Positions 9,575-18,888 are shown, counted from the first letter of the stretch. The stretch: DNA of 64,000 nt from Alphaproteobacteria bacterium (GCA_028284945.1 JANQQJ010000028.1:1-64000), one strand, 5' to 3'. Numbers and translations are program-made. Notes: generated from the letters alone by a model not told the origin.

Positions 9575-10261
9575 CTAGCGCTGGGGATCATCCTCTAACA
9601 TCGCCGCCAAAACGGCCTCGTCCTCGGCATCCAAAATCCGGCGGGCGAGGCTGTAGGCAAATCCGTTCCGGGCAAATGCAGCAAGCGCGCGCTGTTGTTC
9701 CCGGCGAGGGTCGGCCGGCTCGCGCCGTGCGAACGGGCCCAAGCGCTTACGGCGTGCAAAGTTAATGGCGGCCTCAATATCCGGATTGACGCCGGCCTCC
9801 CCCGGCTCCTGCAGCAGCGTTTCTATCAGCGGTGCCGCCAGTCCTTTCCGGCGCAGTTCGGCTTCGATCACCCGCCCGGATTTTCCGCGCCGCCTGAGGC
9901 TGTCTCGCTTTCCGCGCCCGTAAACTGCGTCATCCAGCAATCCGACGGCGACGAATCGATCCGTGAGCGCCTCGATCCACTGCTGGGCTTCGCCGTCGCT
10001 GACTCCATCCGGCAGACCACGCCGCTTTATCTTGCGCTGCAGCACCGACTTGAAATTCGAGACGCTGCTGGCATAGCGCGCCAGATAATATTGTGCCGCC
10101 CGTTCAAGGTATTCCGGCGATGCGGGCCGCTGTTTGGGCCGCCTCTGCCGTTTGCCGTCTGGTTTCCTGGATTTTTTGCGATTGCACAAACGGGGTTGCC
10201 TTTGGCGACGTGTCTCCGTAAACCGGCGTCCACTTTCGTGCCGGAACGCAAGATATGCCAT
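9575..10261 (-). CDS. recX: RecX-like RecA regulator
   Basis: A 228-residue protein whose residues ~50-215 match RecX: LERAAQYYLARYASS, LKRKIKRRG, VGLLDDAVYGRGKRDSLRRRGKSG and a C-terminal ARNGFAYSLARRIL. RecX binds RecA filaments and limits recombinase activity. The first ~45 residues are very basic and low in complexity, beyond the family core, and the ATG at 10261 may therefore not be the true start. recA is not in the window. Confidence 0.88.
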   Translation of the reverse strand: MAYLAFRHESGRRFTETRRQRQPRLCNRKKSRKPDGKRQRRPKQRPASPEYLERAAQYYLARYASSVSNFKSVLQRKIKRRGLPDGVSDGEAQQWIEALTDRFVAVGLLDDAVYGRGKRDSLRRRGKSGRVIEAELRRKGLAAPLIETLLQEPGEAGVNPDIEAAINFARRKRLGPFARREPADPRREQQRALAAFARNGFAYSLARRILDAEDEAVLAAMLEDDPQR

Positions 10262-10362
10262 TTTTTAGGCCAAAAGGGCCAAGAAATAGACTAAAGTCCG
10301 TTCGCAAGAGCCAGTGAACAAGGCTCACGCCGTCATGCAATAGGAAGCGATCCTAACGCCAG

Positions 10363-12153
10363 ATGCTGACTCCCACTCCAACACTTGATCCGACCCTGCC
10401 CCGCCGACCGGCGGATTTCGATACGCTCATCGACGCGCTGGATTATGCCGCGCAGGGCATTCGCGGGTTCAACTTTTACTCCGCCCGCGGCGAATTGGAG
10501 AGTGTCCTGCCTTATTCTGAGCTACGGGCCCGCGCTCATTCATTCGCGCACCGCATGGTTCACCACGGGCTTGAGCCGGGAAGCCGTGTCGCCCTGATTG
10601 CGGATACGTCGCCGGAGTTTTTGGCTGCGTTCTTTGGCTGCCAATATGCCGGCCTGCTGCCTGTTCCGCTGCCGTTGCCAACGTCGTTTGGCGGCAAGGA
10701 AGGCTATGTCGATCAACTCAACAAACAGATGCAGAGCTGCCGCGCCTCGGCTGTAGTGGGCGCCAGTGCCATGCAGGACCTTCTGGCGCAGGCGTCGGTT
10801 GGCCTTGATCTGGCTCTGGTCGCGTCGCACGAAGATGTCGATGCCATGCCCGAGGGTGATGAAGAACTTCGGCCTCAGGGACCCGACGATATTTGTTATC
10901 TGCAATATTCCTCCGGCAGTACGCGGTTTCCGCATGGCGTTGTGATCAGCCAGGAGGCTGCGGTCACCAATTGCCGCAGCAATCTCTATCAGGGCGTGAT
11001 GCTGCAGGACGACGACCGGATGATGTCGTGGCTGCCATTTTATCATGACATGGGCCTGGTCGGCGCGATGCTGAGCCTGATGACAGGCCAGGTTTCGGCG
11101 GACTATCTACCGACAGAATATTTTGCGCGCCGCCCGATGCTTTGGCTTGAACTCATGAGCCGAAACAGATGCACCATGGCCTATAGCCCGACCTTCGGCT
11201 ATGAGCTTTGCGCCAGGCGCGCACGGCCAGAACGCATTGCGGAGTTCGACCTCAGTGCGTGGCGCGTTGCCGGGCTTGGTGCGGAAATGATCCGGGCTGA
11301 TTCAATGCGCGAATTCGTCGATACATTCGGCCCCGCCGGCTTCCCGGCCAGCGCGTTCATGCCCAGCTACGGGCTCGCTGAATGCACGCTGGCGGTCAGT
11401 TTCATGCCGACGGGGCGCGGCATTGAAGTCGACATTGTCGACGAAGCCAAATTGTCCGAGGAACGCCGCGCTATCCCAACGGCAGCAGGCGAAAGCGACG
11501 TCAAGACGCGCGAAGTCGTGAACTGCGGAATCCCCGTGTCAGACTTCGATCTGGAGATACGCGACGACGATGGCGGAATTTGTCCCGAGCGCGGCATCGG
11601 CAAAATCTACGTCCGTGGCCCCTCGGTGATGTCTGGCTACTACATGGACCCTGAGGGCACCCGCAATGTGCTCGATGACGCCGGCTGGCTGGACACTGGC
11701 GATATGGGCTACATGCTGGACGGTGCGCTTTACATTATCGGCCGGGCCAAGGATCTGATCATCCTGAATGGCCGCAATCACTGGCCACAGGATATTGAAT
11801 GGACGGTCGAACAGGTTGACGGTCTGCGCAGCGGGGATTGCGCAGCGATTTCGGTGCCGGGTACCGCCGACGAAGAGATCGCACTCATTCTGGTTCAGGC
11901 CCGCATAAGCGATCTCGACGAGCGTGCTGCTCTGATCACCGAAATCAAAAAACGGCTGCAAAAAGAAGTGGGGATTACCTGCCGGGTCACACTGGTAAAA
12001 CCGCGCAGCCTGCCCCGCACGTCGTCCGGCAAGCTCAGCCGGTCGAAAGCCCGCGACAAATACCTGGCCGGGCAGCTGGAGCCTTTAGAAGGCAGCGACC
12101 CTGACGCATGGATGGATCAACAGGTACAGTTAAAGGCCGCGGCGGGCCGGTAA
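10363..12153 (+). CDS. fatty acyl-AMP ligase/acyl-ACP synthetase of sphingolipid cluster
   Basis: A 596-residue adenylate-forming enzyme of the FAAL class. The ATP loop YLQYSSGSTRFPHGV (~186-200), SWLPFYHDMGLVG, PSYGLAECTLAVSF, and GRNHWPQDIE, the latter being characteristic of FAALs rather than CoA ligases, are visible; the C-terminal lysine lies in RTSSGKLSRSK. It would activate a fatty acid and load it on an acyl carrier protein. It heads a four-gene run whose order (ligase, epimerase, ACP, serine palmitoyltransferase) is that of the Caulobacter sphingolipid locus in reverse. It would thus supply acyl-ACP for long-chain base or ceramide synthesis. Confidence 0.87.
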   Translation: MLTPTPTLDPTLPRRPADFDTLIDALDYAAQGIRGFNFYSARGELESVLPYSELRARAHSFAHRMVHHGLEPGSRVALIADTSPEFLAAFFGCQYAGLLPVPLPLPTSFGGKEGYVDQLNKQMQSCRASAVVGASAMQDLLAQASVGLDLALVASHEDVDAMPEGDEELRPQGPDDICYLQYSSGSTRFPHGVVISQEAAVTNCRSNLYQGVMLQDDDRMMSWLPFYHDMGLVGAMLSLMTGQVSADYLPTEYFARRPMLWLELMSRNRCTMAYSPTFGYELCARRARPERIAEFDLSAWRVAGLGAEMIRADSMREFVDTFGPAGFPASAFMPSYGLAECTLAVSFMPTGRGIEVDIVDEAKLSEERRAIPTAAGESDVKTREVVNCGIPVSDFDLEIRDDDGGICPERGIGKIYVRGPSVMSGYYMDPEGTRNVLDDAGWLDTGDMGYMLDGALYIIGRAKDLIILNGRNHWPQDIEWTVEQVDGLRSGDCAAISVPGTADEEIALILVQARISDLDERAALITEIKKRLQKEVGITCRVTLVKPRSLPRTSSGKLSRSKARDKYLAGQLEPLEGSDPDAWMDQQVQLKAAAGR

Positions 12154-12157
12154 CAGC

Positions 12158-13114
12158 GTGAGTGTTGCACCCCCTGGCAGCCGAATCGCCCTGACCGGCG
12201 CCACCGGCTTCGTGGGTGGACACCTGCTGAACCCGTTGATCGACAAGGGCTACAGGATCAACGCCCTGACACGGCGGGACCCGCCCCTGCAAAATGACAA
12301 TGTCGATTGGATTTATGGCGACCTGGGTGATCCCACCGCGCTTCGGACTTTGGTAGAAGGGGTTGACGGGGTGATCCATCTGGCCGGGTTGATCAAGGCC
12401 CGGCGCAAGCAGGCCTTCTACAACGCCAATGTCCGGGGCACATGGATGCTGCTGGATGCGTTGCGCGATGCCGGTCAGCCTACCGACACCAGATTTATTC
12501 ACATATCCTCTTTCGCGGCGTGCGAACCAGGGCTTTCCCATTATGCCGCCAGCAAGGCCGAGGCCGAAGAAACTGTCAGAAAGGCCCACCCTCAACCGGA
12601 TTGGACCATTCTGCGCGCCCCCGGCATCTATGGACCAGGCGACGAAGAAACACTGTTCTTTTTTCAATCCGCGCTGTCGCGCATTCCAATTCTACCTGGC
12701 CGGTCCGGCAACCGAACCTCGCTGATCCATGTCCACGACTTCTGCCGTGCGATCGTGACCGCGCTGCAGGAACCTGGATTATCGGGCCTGACCGTCGATG
12801 TGCATGACGGCGCGCCCAAGGGCTATCTGCTGGACGACGTGTTGCGATACATCTCGGATGATGCTGATAAACGGGCGCTCCACATACCAGGCTTCGTCTT
12901 GCAATCCTTAGGCGCGCTTAACCTTCTGGCCGCCCAGATCATCAGGCGCACACCGTCGCTGACGCCTGGTAAAGCCCGTGAACTGGCCCACCCGGACTGG
13001 GTCTCGACCGATCAGACATTGATCGAGAAGTCATCATGGACGCCATGGATCAAGGCGGAACGAGGGCTGCCCGAAACCCGGGACTGGTATCAGCTGCATG
13101 GGTACCTGAAATAG
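12158..13114 (+). CDS. NAD(P)-dependent epimerase/dehydratase, CerR-like
   Basis: A 318-residue extended short-chain dehydrogenase. It has the Rossmann motif TGATGFVGGHL (~11-21) and catalytic YAASK (~129-133). The GTG start lies four bases after the ligase stop. In Caulobacter the gene at the same place, cerR, encodes a ceramide reductase that reduces the 3-oxo group after N-acylation. Position and family support the same role here; sequence alone would also fit a sugar epimerase. It is followed 67 bases later by the carrier-protein gene. Confidence 0.82.
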   Translation: MSVAPPGSRIALTGATGFVGGHLLNPLIDKGYRINALTRRDPPLQNDNVDWIYGDLGDPTALRTLVEGVDGVIHLAGLIKARRKQAFYNANVRGTWMLLDALRDAGQPTDTRFIHISSFAACEPGLSHYAASKAEAEETVRKAHPQPDWTILRAPGIYGPGDEETLFFFQSALSRIPILPGRSGNRTSLIHVHDFCRAIVTALQEPGLSGLTVDVHDGAPKGYLLDDVLRYISDDADKRALHIPGFVLQSLGALNLLAAQIIRRTPSLTPGKARELAHPDWVSTDQTLIEKSSWTPWIKAERGLPETRDWYQLHGYLK

Positions 13115-13181
13115 GTTCCATATAGGCTCGTCTGGGCCAATGGTGCTATAAGGCGCGATCCACCTATCAACCGGACCCTCC

Positions 13182-13427
13182 ATGACCAGCGCCCAAACGA
13201 CCTTTGATCAGATCGCCGCCCTGATAGTGCCTTACAACACCAAGGGCGTCACCGTGATCCCGGAATCAACCTTCGCCAGCGACCTGGAGTGGGACTCGCT
13301 GACCGTGATGGATTTCGTGGCCGATATGGAAGACCACTTCGACATCATCATCCCGCTCAATATGCTGCCGGACCTGGAAACCGTCGGCCAGGTTGCCGCG
13401 GCGGTCGACAAGCTGCTGGGCGACTGA
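13182..13427 (+). CDS. acyl carrier protein for sphingoid-base synthesis
   Basis: An 81-residue acidic carrier protein with the phosphopantetheine attachment site S39 in EWDSLTVMDF. Its stop is one base before the serine palmitoyltransferase ATG, so the two are translationally linked. In Caulobacter and Sphingomonas relatives this dedicated ACP delivers the acyl chain to serine palmitoyltransferase. It is not the fatty-acid-synthesis AcpP, which has a different DSLxxVEL motif and context. Confidence 0.92.
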   Translation: MTSAQTTFDQIAALIVPYNTKGVTVIPESTFASDLEWDSLTVMDFVADMEDHFDIIIPLNMLPDLETVGQVAAAVDKLLGD

Positions 13428-13428
13428 A

Positions 13429-14646
13429 ATGGCCGACCTGTTCGACAAGTTTGAGGCGTTGACCAGCACCCGCGAGGCAATGCCGTTTGAGGAAGCAAAT
13501 CCTGTCGGCATCGTGATGGACGAGGTCATCTCCCCCACTGAGGCGATGATCGACGGCCGGCGCACCATTCTGGCGGGGACCAACAATTACCTAGGTTTAA
13601 CGCTCGATCCGCGCTGCATTGCCGCCGCCCATGAAGCGCTCGACGCCGCCGGCACCGGCACCACGGGGTCGCGTGTTCTGAACGGCACCTATGCCGGACA
13701 TAAGCAGCTCGAAGACGCCCTAGCCAATCTATACGGCACCGACCAATGCATCGTCTTTAGTACCGGCTTCCTGGCCAATCTGGCGGTCATCGGCGCACTG
13801 GCAGGCAAAGACGACTACATCCTTCTCGATGCCGACAGCCATGCCAGCATCTATGACGGCTGCGGGATGAGCGGCGCGACCATTGTCCGCTTCAAACACA
13901 ATGACGCCGCCGACCTCGACAAGCGCCTGACCCGTCTGGGCGTGGAAGGCTCGCGCGTCCTGATCGTCGTCGAGGGCCTCTACAGCATGTTGGGTGACAG
14001 GGCGCCGCTGGACGATTTGGTTGCGGTCAAGAAAAAGCACGGCGCCTATCTGCTGGTCGATGAGGCCCATTCACTGGGTGTTTTTGGCGAAACCGGCCGT
14101 GGCGTCGGGCAGGACATGGGCCTCGACGATGATATCGACTTTATCGTCGGCACCTTCAGCAAGAGCGTCGGTACCATCGGTGGCTACTGTGTCTCCAATC
14201 ACCCGAAGTTCGACATCCTGCGTCTTGCCGCCCGGCCCTATATGTTCACGGCGTCACTGCCGCCATCGGTTGTCGCATCCGCGACCAAAGCCATTGAAAT
14301 TCTCGGCAGCGAGCCGGAACACCGTGAAAGGTTGTGGCGCAATGCGAAGCAACTCCATGAAGGCCTCCGCCGGGCCGGTTTTACCCTTGGCGCCGACTGC
14401 AGCCCGGTCGTTGCGGTCAAAGTAGACAGTCCGGACATTCTGGTCAGGTTCTGGGAAAAACTGGTGCTCAATGGCGTTTATGTGAATCTGGCCATGCCGC
14501 CAGCAACGCCCCAGGGCCTTTGCCTGCTTCGCTGCAGCCTCAGTGCGGCCCATACGCCTGAGCAGGTCGACACGATCATCGAGACGTTTGAGAAAGTGGC
14601 GCGGATGAACAGCGTCGGCATGCCAGCGCTCGAGCCTGTCGACTAA
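13429..14646 (+). CDS. spt: serine palmitoyltransferase
   Basis: A 405-residue PLP enzyme of the alpha-oxoamine synthase family. It condenses serine with an acyl thioester to give 3-ketosphinganine, the first step of sphingolipid synthesis. Visible landmarks are NNYLGLTLDPR near 55-65, GTGTTGSRVLNGTYAGHKQLE, LLVDEAHSLGVFG and the PLP lysine K245 in TFSKSVGTIGGY. The ATG at 13429 is preferred over an in-frame upstream ATG inside the ACP gene. The alternative 2-amino-3-ketobutyrate ligase or AONS is unlikely given the ACP and ceramide-type neighbours. Its stop overlaps that of the convergent gene. Confidence 0.93.
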   Translation: MADLFDKFEALTSTREAMPFEEANPVGIVMDEVISPTEAMIDGRRTILAGTNNYLGLTLDPRCIAAAHEALDAAGTGTTGSRVLNGTYAGHKQLEDALANLYGTDQCIVFSTGFLANLAVIGALAGKDDYILLDADSHASIYDGCGMSGATIVRFKHNDAADLDKRLTRLGVEGSRVLIVVEGLYSMLGDRAPLDDLVAVKKKHGAYLLVDEAHSLGVFGETGRGVGQDMGLDDDIDFIVGTFSKSVGTIGGYCVSNHPKFDILRLAARPYMFTASLPPSVVASATKAIEILGSEPEHRERLWRNAKQLHEGLRRAGFTLGADCSPVVAVKVDSPDILVRFWEKLVLNGVYVNLAMPPATPQGLCLLRCSLSAAHTPEQVDTIIETFEKVARMNSVGMPALEPVD

Positions 14647-15593
14647 CGAAACCCCCCACCGCCGCGATTTTGAACATAGAGCCAAAGCCCCCCAATCAAG
14701 GGGTGGCGCCGTTGCCACGGGCTAACTTCAATATCGACGCCAGAATGACGTCGAATTTTCCAGGCCAGGTAATCCAGCCCCCCACTGAACGTCAGGGCAG
14801 CTTTCATCAACCGGACCAGGCTGACGGCCTTGCCGTAAACCATCCGCAGGCGCCATACAAACGCGGCACGTGATCGTCGCGATCCGGGGATCTCGCAGTC
14901 GTATTGACCGGCCACCGGGTCGTGACCAACAGCGCCCATCGATTTCAAAACGTCAAGCGTGATGGCGCGATAACGGTCTGCGTATTCCAGGAAAATTTCA
15001 CGCCCCTTGCCGGCGGCATCCTCGGCGCGCAGCTCAGCCCGGTAGGTCAGCTCGAACGCCCGCGCCCACAGATCGTCCGCGCTGAAAGAGGGTGGGCACA
15101 TCGGTAAGGCCTTAGCCGCCGTTGTGGTCACAGCATCAACCAGCGCTTTATCAACCTGAGCCCTCACCGCGTCATTACGGGCATAGGCAAGGGCCGCTGG
15201 CTGGGCAAAACGCGCCCAGAAACTGGCGTTGAACCGGCTGGCGCGCATGGCGGCACTGAAACCATCAAGGGACATCAGCGCGTATTTGCTGCGCACGATG
15301 CGGCCGTCGATATCGACTTCACGGTAATAGACGTTCGGCGGCACCATCCGGTTCATCAGGCCAAGAAACCAGCTGTCATTCGCCTGCGACAGATCGTCGC
15401 ACAGAACATAAAAATCCAGGATCTTGTCCTCGTCGGTACCAAGCCGCAGACATGAGCCATAAAACAAGACCGCGGCAACGGTGTCGCCCCGGTCGGCGAC
15501 AATATCTGCCGCAGCAGCAGACGCCGCGTCGAAGATGGGTTGATCCAGTTCCCGCCTGATCTGATCGATGACAGTGACACCGGCGGCAGCCAT
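14643..15593 (-). CDS. nucleotidyltransferase-fold protein of sphingolipid cluster
   Basis: A 316-residue protein with an N-terminal segment resembling the nucleotidyltransferase fold: FYGSCLR near residues 41-47, then DFYVLCDDL. The usual pattern is hG[GS] followed by Dh[DE]h; here the second acid is tyrosine (D-F-Y-V). The remaining ~200 residues are helical with a basic C-terminus and match nothing I recognise. The ATG at 15593 is four bases after the lipid kinase stop, so the two are one operon. In Caulobacter, genes beside spt (cpgABC) build the anionic ceramide phosphoglycerate headgroup; this is a positional candidate for such a step, unproven. Confidence 0.65.
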   Translation of the reverse strand: MAAAGVTVIDQIRRELDQPIFDAASAAAADIVADRGDTVAAVLFYGSCLRLGTDEDKILDFYVLCDDLSQANDSWFLGLMNRMVPPNVYYREVDIDGRIVRSKYALMSLDGFSAAMRASRFNASFWARFAQPAALAYARNDAVRAQVDKALVDAVTTTAAKALPMCPPSFSADDLWARAFELTYRAELRAEDAAGKGREIFLEYADRYRAITLDVLKSMGAVGHDPVAGQYDCEIPGSRRSRAAFVWRLRMVYGKAVSLVRLMKAALTFSGGLDYLAWKIRRHSGVDIEVSPWQRRHPLIGGLWLYVQNRGGGGFR

Positions 15594-15597
15594 ATCA

Positions 15598-16626
15598 CTA
15601 GGCCTGATCAGGAATATGCACGAAGGCAAACGGCTCTGTTGCCTCCAGCCGGACGGGATGACCCGGCACTGGATCAAAGAACTCCCCATCGAGTGTGACC
15701 GGACAATCGGTCGCAATCTCAATCGATGCCGCCCGCCGCCGGACTAGACCCTTGACCAGTTTCGCGGTCGGCCGGCCGAACAGGAACGTGCGAAGCGCCC
15801 GGATCACGGCCCGCACCGAATAATCGATACTGGTGAACCGCAGCGGCCCCTCACCCACCGGCGACGATGTCCGGATACCAAGGATCAGCTTATCCAGTGT
15901 GGTTACCAGCAGAATCATATAAGGCCGCGGCGAGCTCGCCGTATCGCCAAATCGAACCGCAATGTCCTCGCGCCGCATGGGTGACCGTGCGGTTTTGAAT
16001 GGCCACGCCATGTTGAGAACCAGAAAGATAATTGCCAGGAAGTGCGACAATCCGTTGGGAAGCCCCAGTGGGTAGATTGCCCGGCGCGTGAACTGCATCC
16101 CCCGAACAATCGTCGCGGCCCCAAAGAAAATACCCAGAACGGGCTTTCGGTCAGGTGCCATCTGCAGGCTGAGAAACGGCATCGGCATCGTCTGAAGCGT
16201 ATCCTCGCTCACCTGACTGACAATGGCGTCCAGCAAATCCGGCGCGGACTCTACCAGCCCCAGGGACTCTGCAGTCAGATTGGTCTGACCACCGGGCAGA
16301 ATGCCGAGTATGGGCTGCTGTCCGAAGGGCTTTTCCACAACGAGATGTGTTCCAACCGCCTGAACAGTTCCGTCCCCACCGGCGATCATCAACAGACGGA
16401 CGCCCAGTGCGGCGAATTCATCCAGGATAGAAGCCACATCGGCTATGTCGGACAGTTCGCGATAGTGAAGATCGGGATAAGCCGCTGCGGCGTCGCGCAG
16501 CTTGCTGATTCCCTTCACCATTCGTGTACTGCCAGGGTTCGCAAGAACCCCGATTTCGCTGATATCCAATGAACGATAGTCCTGGCCGACCGAAACGCGG
16601 CAGAACTTAGTGCACCACCCGCGCAA
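15598..16626 (-). CDS. diacylglycerol/ceramide kinase-like lipid kinase
   Basis: A protein of up to 342 residues with the diacylglycerol-kinase catalytic fold: nucleotide-binding IAGGDGT (~81-87), then ILPGGQTN (~109-116), as in DgkB/YegS-type kinases. The TTG start at 16626 is uncertain; the conserved part begins near IGVLANPGS. Next to serine palmitoyltransferase, the best functional match is a bacterial ceramide kinase such as CpgB of Caulobacter, which phosphorylates ceramide. A plain lipid kinase with another substrate remains possible. Confidence 0.78.
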   Translation of the reverse strand: MRGWCTKFCRVSVGQDYRSLDISEIGVLANPGSTRMVKGISKLRDAAAAYPDLHYRELSDIADVASILDEFAALGVRLLMIAGGDGTVQAVGTHLVVEKPFGQQPILGILPGGQTNLTAESLGLVESAPDLLDAIVSQVSEDTLQTMPMPFLSLQMAPDRKPVLGIFFGAATIVRGMQFTRRAIYPLGLPNGLSHFLAIIFLVLNMAWPFKTARSPMRREDIAVRFGDTASSPRPYMILLVTTLDKLILGIRTSSPVGEGPLRFTSIDYSVRAVIRALRTFLFGRPTAKLVKGLVRRRAASIEIATDCPVTLDGEFFDPVPGHPVRLEATEPFAFVHIPDQA

Positions 16627-16715
16627 CCGTCAAACGGCGTGGTTGACCCGGCACATGGTTTAATGCGCACAATCAGAGTGATACGGTGACCAGTATTTTT
16701 AGCGTGAGGCCAGTT

Positions 16716-17846
16716 ATGCGCACCTTAGTTATCCTTATTTTACTTATCGTTCTGATCAGTCCAGGGTCTGCAAATAGCGACATTTCAGCGGATGTAAATG
16801 CCTTGGAAACCTACCTTGACCGAGGCTATTTCGAACTCACAGCCACGGAGGCCCCTGTTCTCCTGGAAAGAGTCGAGGCTGAAAAAGGCAAGGACCATCG
16901 GTTGACGGGACTTGTACGCAAGTACTGGGGGCTCGCCGAGGTCCAGCTGGGCCGCCCCAAGCCGGCGAACAGGATATTGCGAAAGGCGAGAAAAACACTC
17001 GAGAAATCTGGCGACTATCGGGATGTCCTGGACATCCAAATCGCAATGGGTGAGGCGCGAGCCCGCATGGGGCGATCGCGAGATGCAGTGAACGCCTATG
17101 AGGCGGCGGTGAGCGACGCCAAACGCTTGTTTGGAAGCCGAACGGCTGAACATGCCGAAATGCTCGTCATGCTTGGCAACCTTATCACTCGGTTCCGATA
17201 CGGATCGCCAAACAGTGAGCGCCGCGCATTCGCCAAAGCTCGAAGTTACACCCGCCGTGCGCTTTCGATCCGCGAAGAGGTCTTCGGCTCCGAAGACCCG
17301 ATCGTCGCAGACACACATCGAATTTTGGTCGACTACTACTATCAACAAGAAGATTGGAAAGACGGGATTGAGCACGCGCAAATCGCAATCGGAATTTACG
17401 AGAGCGCCAATGTCCAAGACTATCCAGCCGCTTCCACAATGAGACAGTTTCTGGCGTCCGGTTTTGAAATGATGGGCGACGTAACAGCCGCTCTTGAAGC
17501 CACAGCTGTTGATTACCCCAATTTCGACGCAGACCCAGAGTCTGTAATTGTTGAGATTCCCAGATGTTCGGCAAACGCTACCCGAGACTCAAGCGCCATA
17601 TTGCGGTTTTCGGTCGAGAAAAATGGTCGCCTTTCCGGCGTCACAATTGTCGAGGCACAACCTGAAACATTTGGTCAGTCCGCTATGGAGCTGGCCAGGA
17701 ACACGTGGAGATACCGGCCGCGATTCATCAGCGGTGTGCCGGTGGCAAGTGCTGGCGTGACATACGAAGCAAAATGTATCGTCGATCGCGATAACCTGAA
17801 GGCCCGCCAACGGGCAATCGGCCGCGCCCCCACCGGAACCCGGTAA
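16716..17846 (+). CDS. secreted TPR protein with TonB-like C-terminal domain
   Basis: A 376-residue exported protein. The ATG is preferred over an upstream GTG (16686) because gagg lies seven bases before it and it yields a clean signal peptide ending near GSANS. Residues ~20-260 form tetratricopeptide-like helical repeats (for example RSRDAVNAYEAAVSDAKRLF). The last ~90 residues resemble a TonB C-terminal domain: ILRFSVEKNGRLSGVTIVEA and NTWRYRPRFISGVPV. Such proteins may contact outer-membrane receptors or peptidoglycan; no function is known. Base composition is more AT-rich than the flanking sphingolipid genes. Confidence 0.72.
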   Translation: MRTLVILILLIVLISPGSANSDISADVNALETYLDRGYFELTATEAPVLLERVEAEKGKDHRLTGLVRKYWGLAEVQLGRPKPANRILRKARKTLEKSGDYRDVLDIQIAMGEARARMGRSRDAVNAYEAAVSDAKRLFGSRTAEHAEMLVMLGNLITRFRYGSPNSERRAFAKARSYTRRALSIREEVFGSEDPIVADTHRILVDYYYQQEDWKDGIEHAQIAIGIYESANVQDYPAASTMRQFLASGFEMMGDVTAALEATAVDYPNFDADPESVIVEIPRCSANATRDSSAILRFSVEKNGRLSGVTIVEAQPETFGQSAMELARNTWRYRPRFISGVPVASAGVTYEAKCIVDRDNLKARQRAIGRAPTGTR

Positions 17847-17918
17847 GGGTTACGCTGAAAGATTCAGACGGCTAGACTTGCCCCAAGGTAGGTTCTAACC
17901 GTCTAAGGGGACGTCAGC

Positions 17919-18287
17919 ATGACCATTCAGATGCTCGACCACGTCAACATCAACACGCGCGACCTGGACGCGTGTATTTCGTTCTATTCAGATATTCTCG
18001 GTTTCGAGAATGGGCCGCGGCCTGACTTCGGCTTTCCGGGGGCGTGGATGTATTGCGGCGACCAGGCGGTGATTCACATCATGGCGATGCCGGATGCGCC
18101 AGCAGGCAACACCGGACCACTAGACCATGTGGCGTTCAAATGCAGCGGCTTTGACGCCATGAAATCGCGGTTGAACGACAGTGGCCTCAAATTCAGGTCG
18201 AATGAAGTGCCGGACTTCAACATCAAGCAACTGTTCGTTCACGATCCGGATGGCGTGAAAATCGAACTCAACTTCGTCGGAGAGTAA
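17919..18287 (+). CDS. VOC/glyoxalase-family protein
   Basis: A 122-residue protein with one glyoxalase/bleomycin-resistance/dioxygenase (VOC) fold: LDHVNINTRDLDACISFY at the start and DPDGVKIELNFVGE at the end. Probable metal ligands are the N-terminal His of LDHV, a central His in DHVAF, and the Glu of IELN. Substrate unknown. It is two bases upstream of a carboxymuconolactone-decarboxylase-like gene and clearly co-transcribed with it. Confidence 0.85.
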   Translation: MTIQMLDHVNINTRDLDACISFYSDILGFENGPRPDFGFPGAWMYCGDQAVIHIMAMPDAPAGNTGPLDHVAFKCSGFDAMKSRLNDSGLKFRSNEVPDFNIKQLFVHDPDGVKIELNFVGE

Positions 18288-18289
18288 CA

Positions 18290-18877
18290 ATGCCGCGCAT
18301 GGACCCGCTGCCTGACGATCAGCTTGGCCCCCTGGCCGAAACGCTATCGGGAATGGAAGCCATGATGGGTTATGTGCCCAATAGCTTTAAGACCATGGGC
18401 CGCAAGCCGGAAATGGCGCAGGCCCTGCTCGCTTGGGCAGGCACGGTGATGGCGCCGGGCAGTGTGAGCCCCGAACTGAAAAACCTCGTCAGCCAGGTGA
18501 CCAGCAAATCCGCCGGCTGCGCTTATTGCATGGCCCATACCGGCCACAGTTCTCATGGCGTGGGCATCTCTGCTGAAAAAGAAGCCGCGCTGTGGGATTG
18601 GGAGACCAATCCCCTGTTCACAGACGCCGAGCGCGCTGCCCTGCGGGTGGCACAAGGCGCCGCCCAGGTGCCCAACGCCGTCACCGATGCGGACTTCGCC
18701 GACCTGAAGCAGCATTTCACCGACGACCAGATCGTCGAAATCGTTGCGGTCATTTCCATGTTTGGGTTCTTCAACCGCTGGAACGACACCATGGCCACAG
18801 AACTGGAAAGCTCCCCGCTGCAATTCGCGCAAGAAACCCTGGGCCCGAAAGGCTGGGACGCCGGGAAGCACGGGTAA
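18290..18877 (+). CDS. carboxymuconolactone decarboxylase/AhpD-family protein
   Basis: A 195-residue all-helical protein of the CMD/AhpD superfamily. It carries the redox CxxC motif of alkylhydroperoxidase-type members with a following histidine (AGCAYCMAHTGHSSHGVG, ~84-101), so peroxidase-like activity is more likely than lactone decarboxylation. It forms a two-gene unit with the VOC gene. Palindromic repeat B1 begins 12 bases after its stop. Confidence 0.85.
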   Translation: MPRMDPLPDDQLGPLAETLSGMEAMMGYVPNSFKTMGRKPEMAQALLAWAGTVMAPGSVSPELKNLVSQVTSKSAGCAYCMAHTGHSSHGVGISAEKEAALWDWETNPLFTDAERAALRVAQGAAQVPNAVTDADFADLKQHFTDDQIVEIVAVISMFGFFNRWNDTMATELESSPLQFAQETLGPKGWDAGKHG

Positions 18878-18888
18878 TCCCCTTCTTC

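Noticed and set aside
13393-13428. A longer N-terminus for serine palmitoyltransferase.
   Set aside because: It would overlap the ACP gene; the ATG one base after the ACP stop is the natural coupled start.
18290-18877. Genuine 4-carboxymuconolactone decarboxylase (PcaC).
   Set aside because: The CxxC motif and neighbours fit AhpD-like members; other protocatechuate genes are absent.
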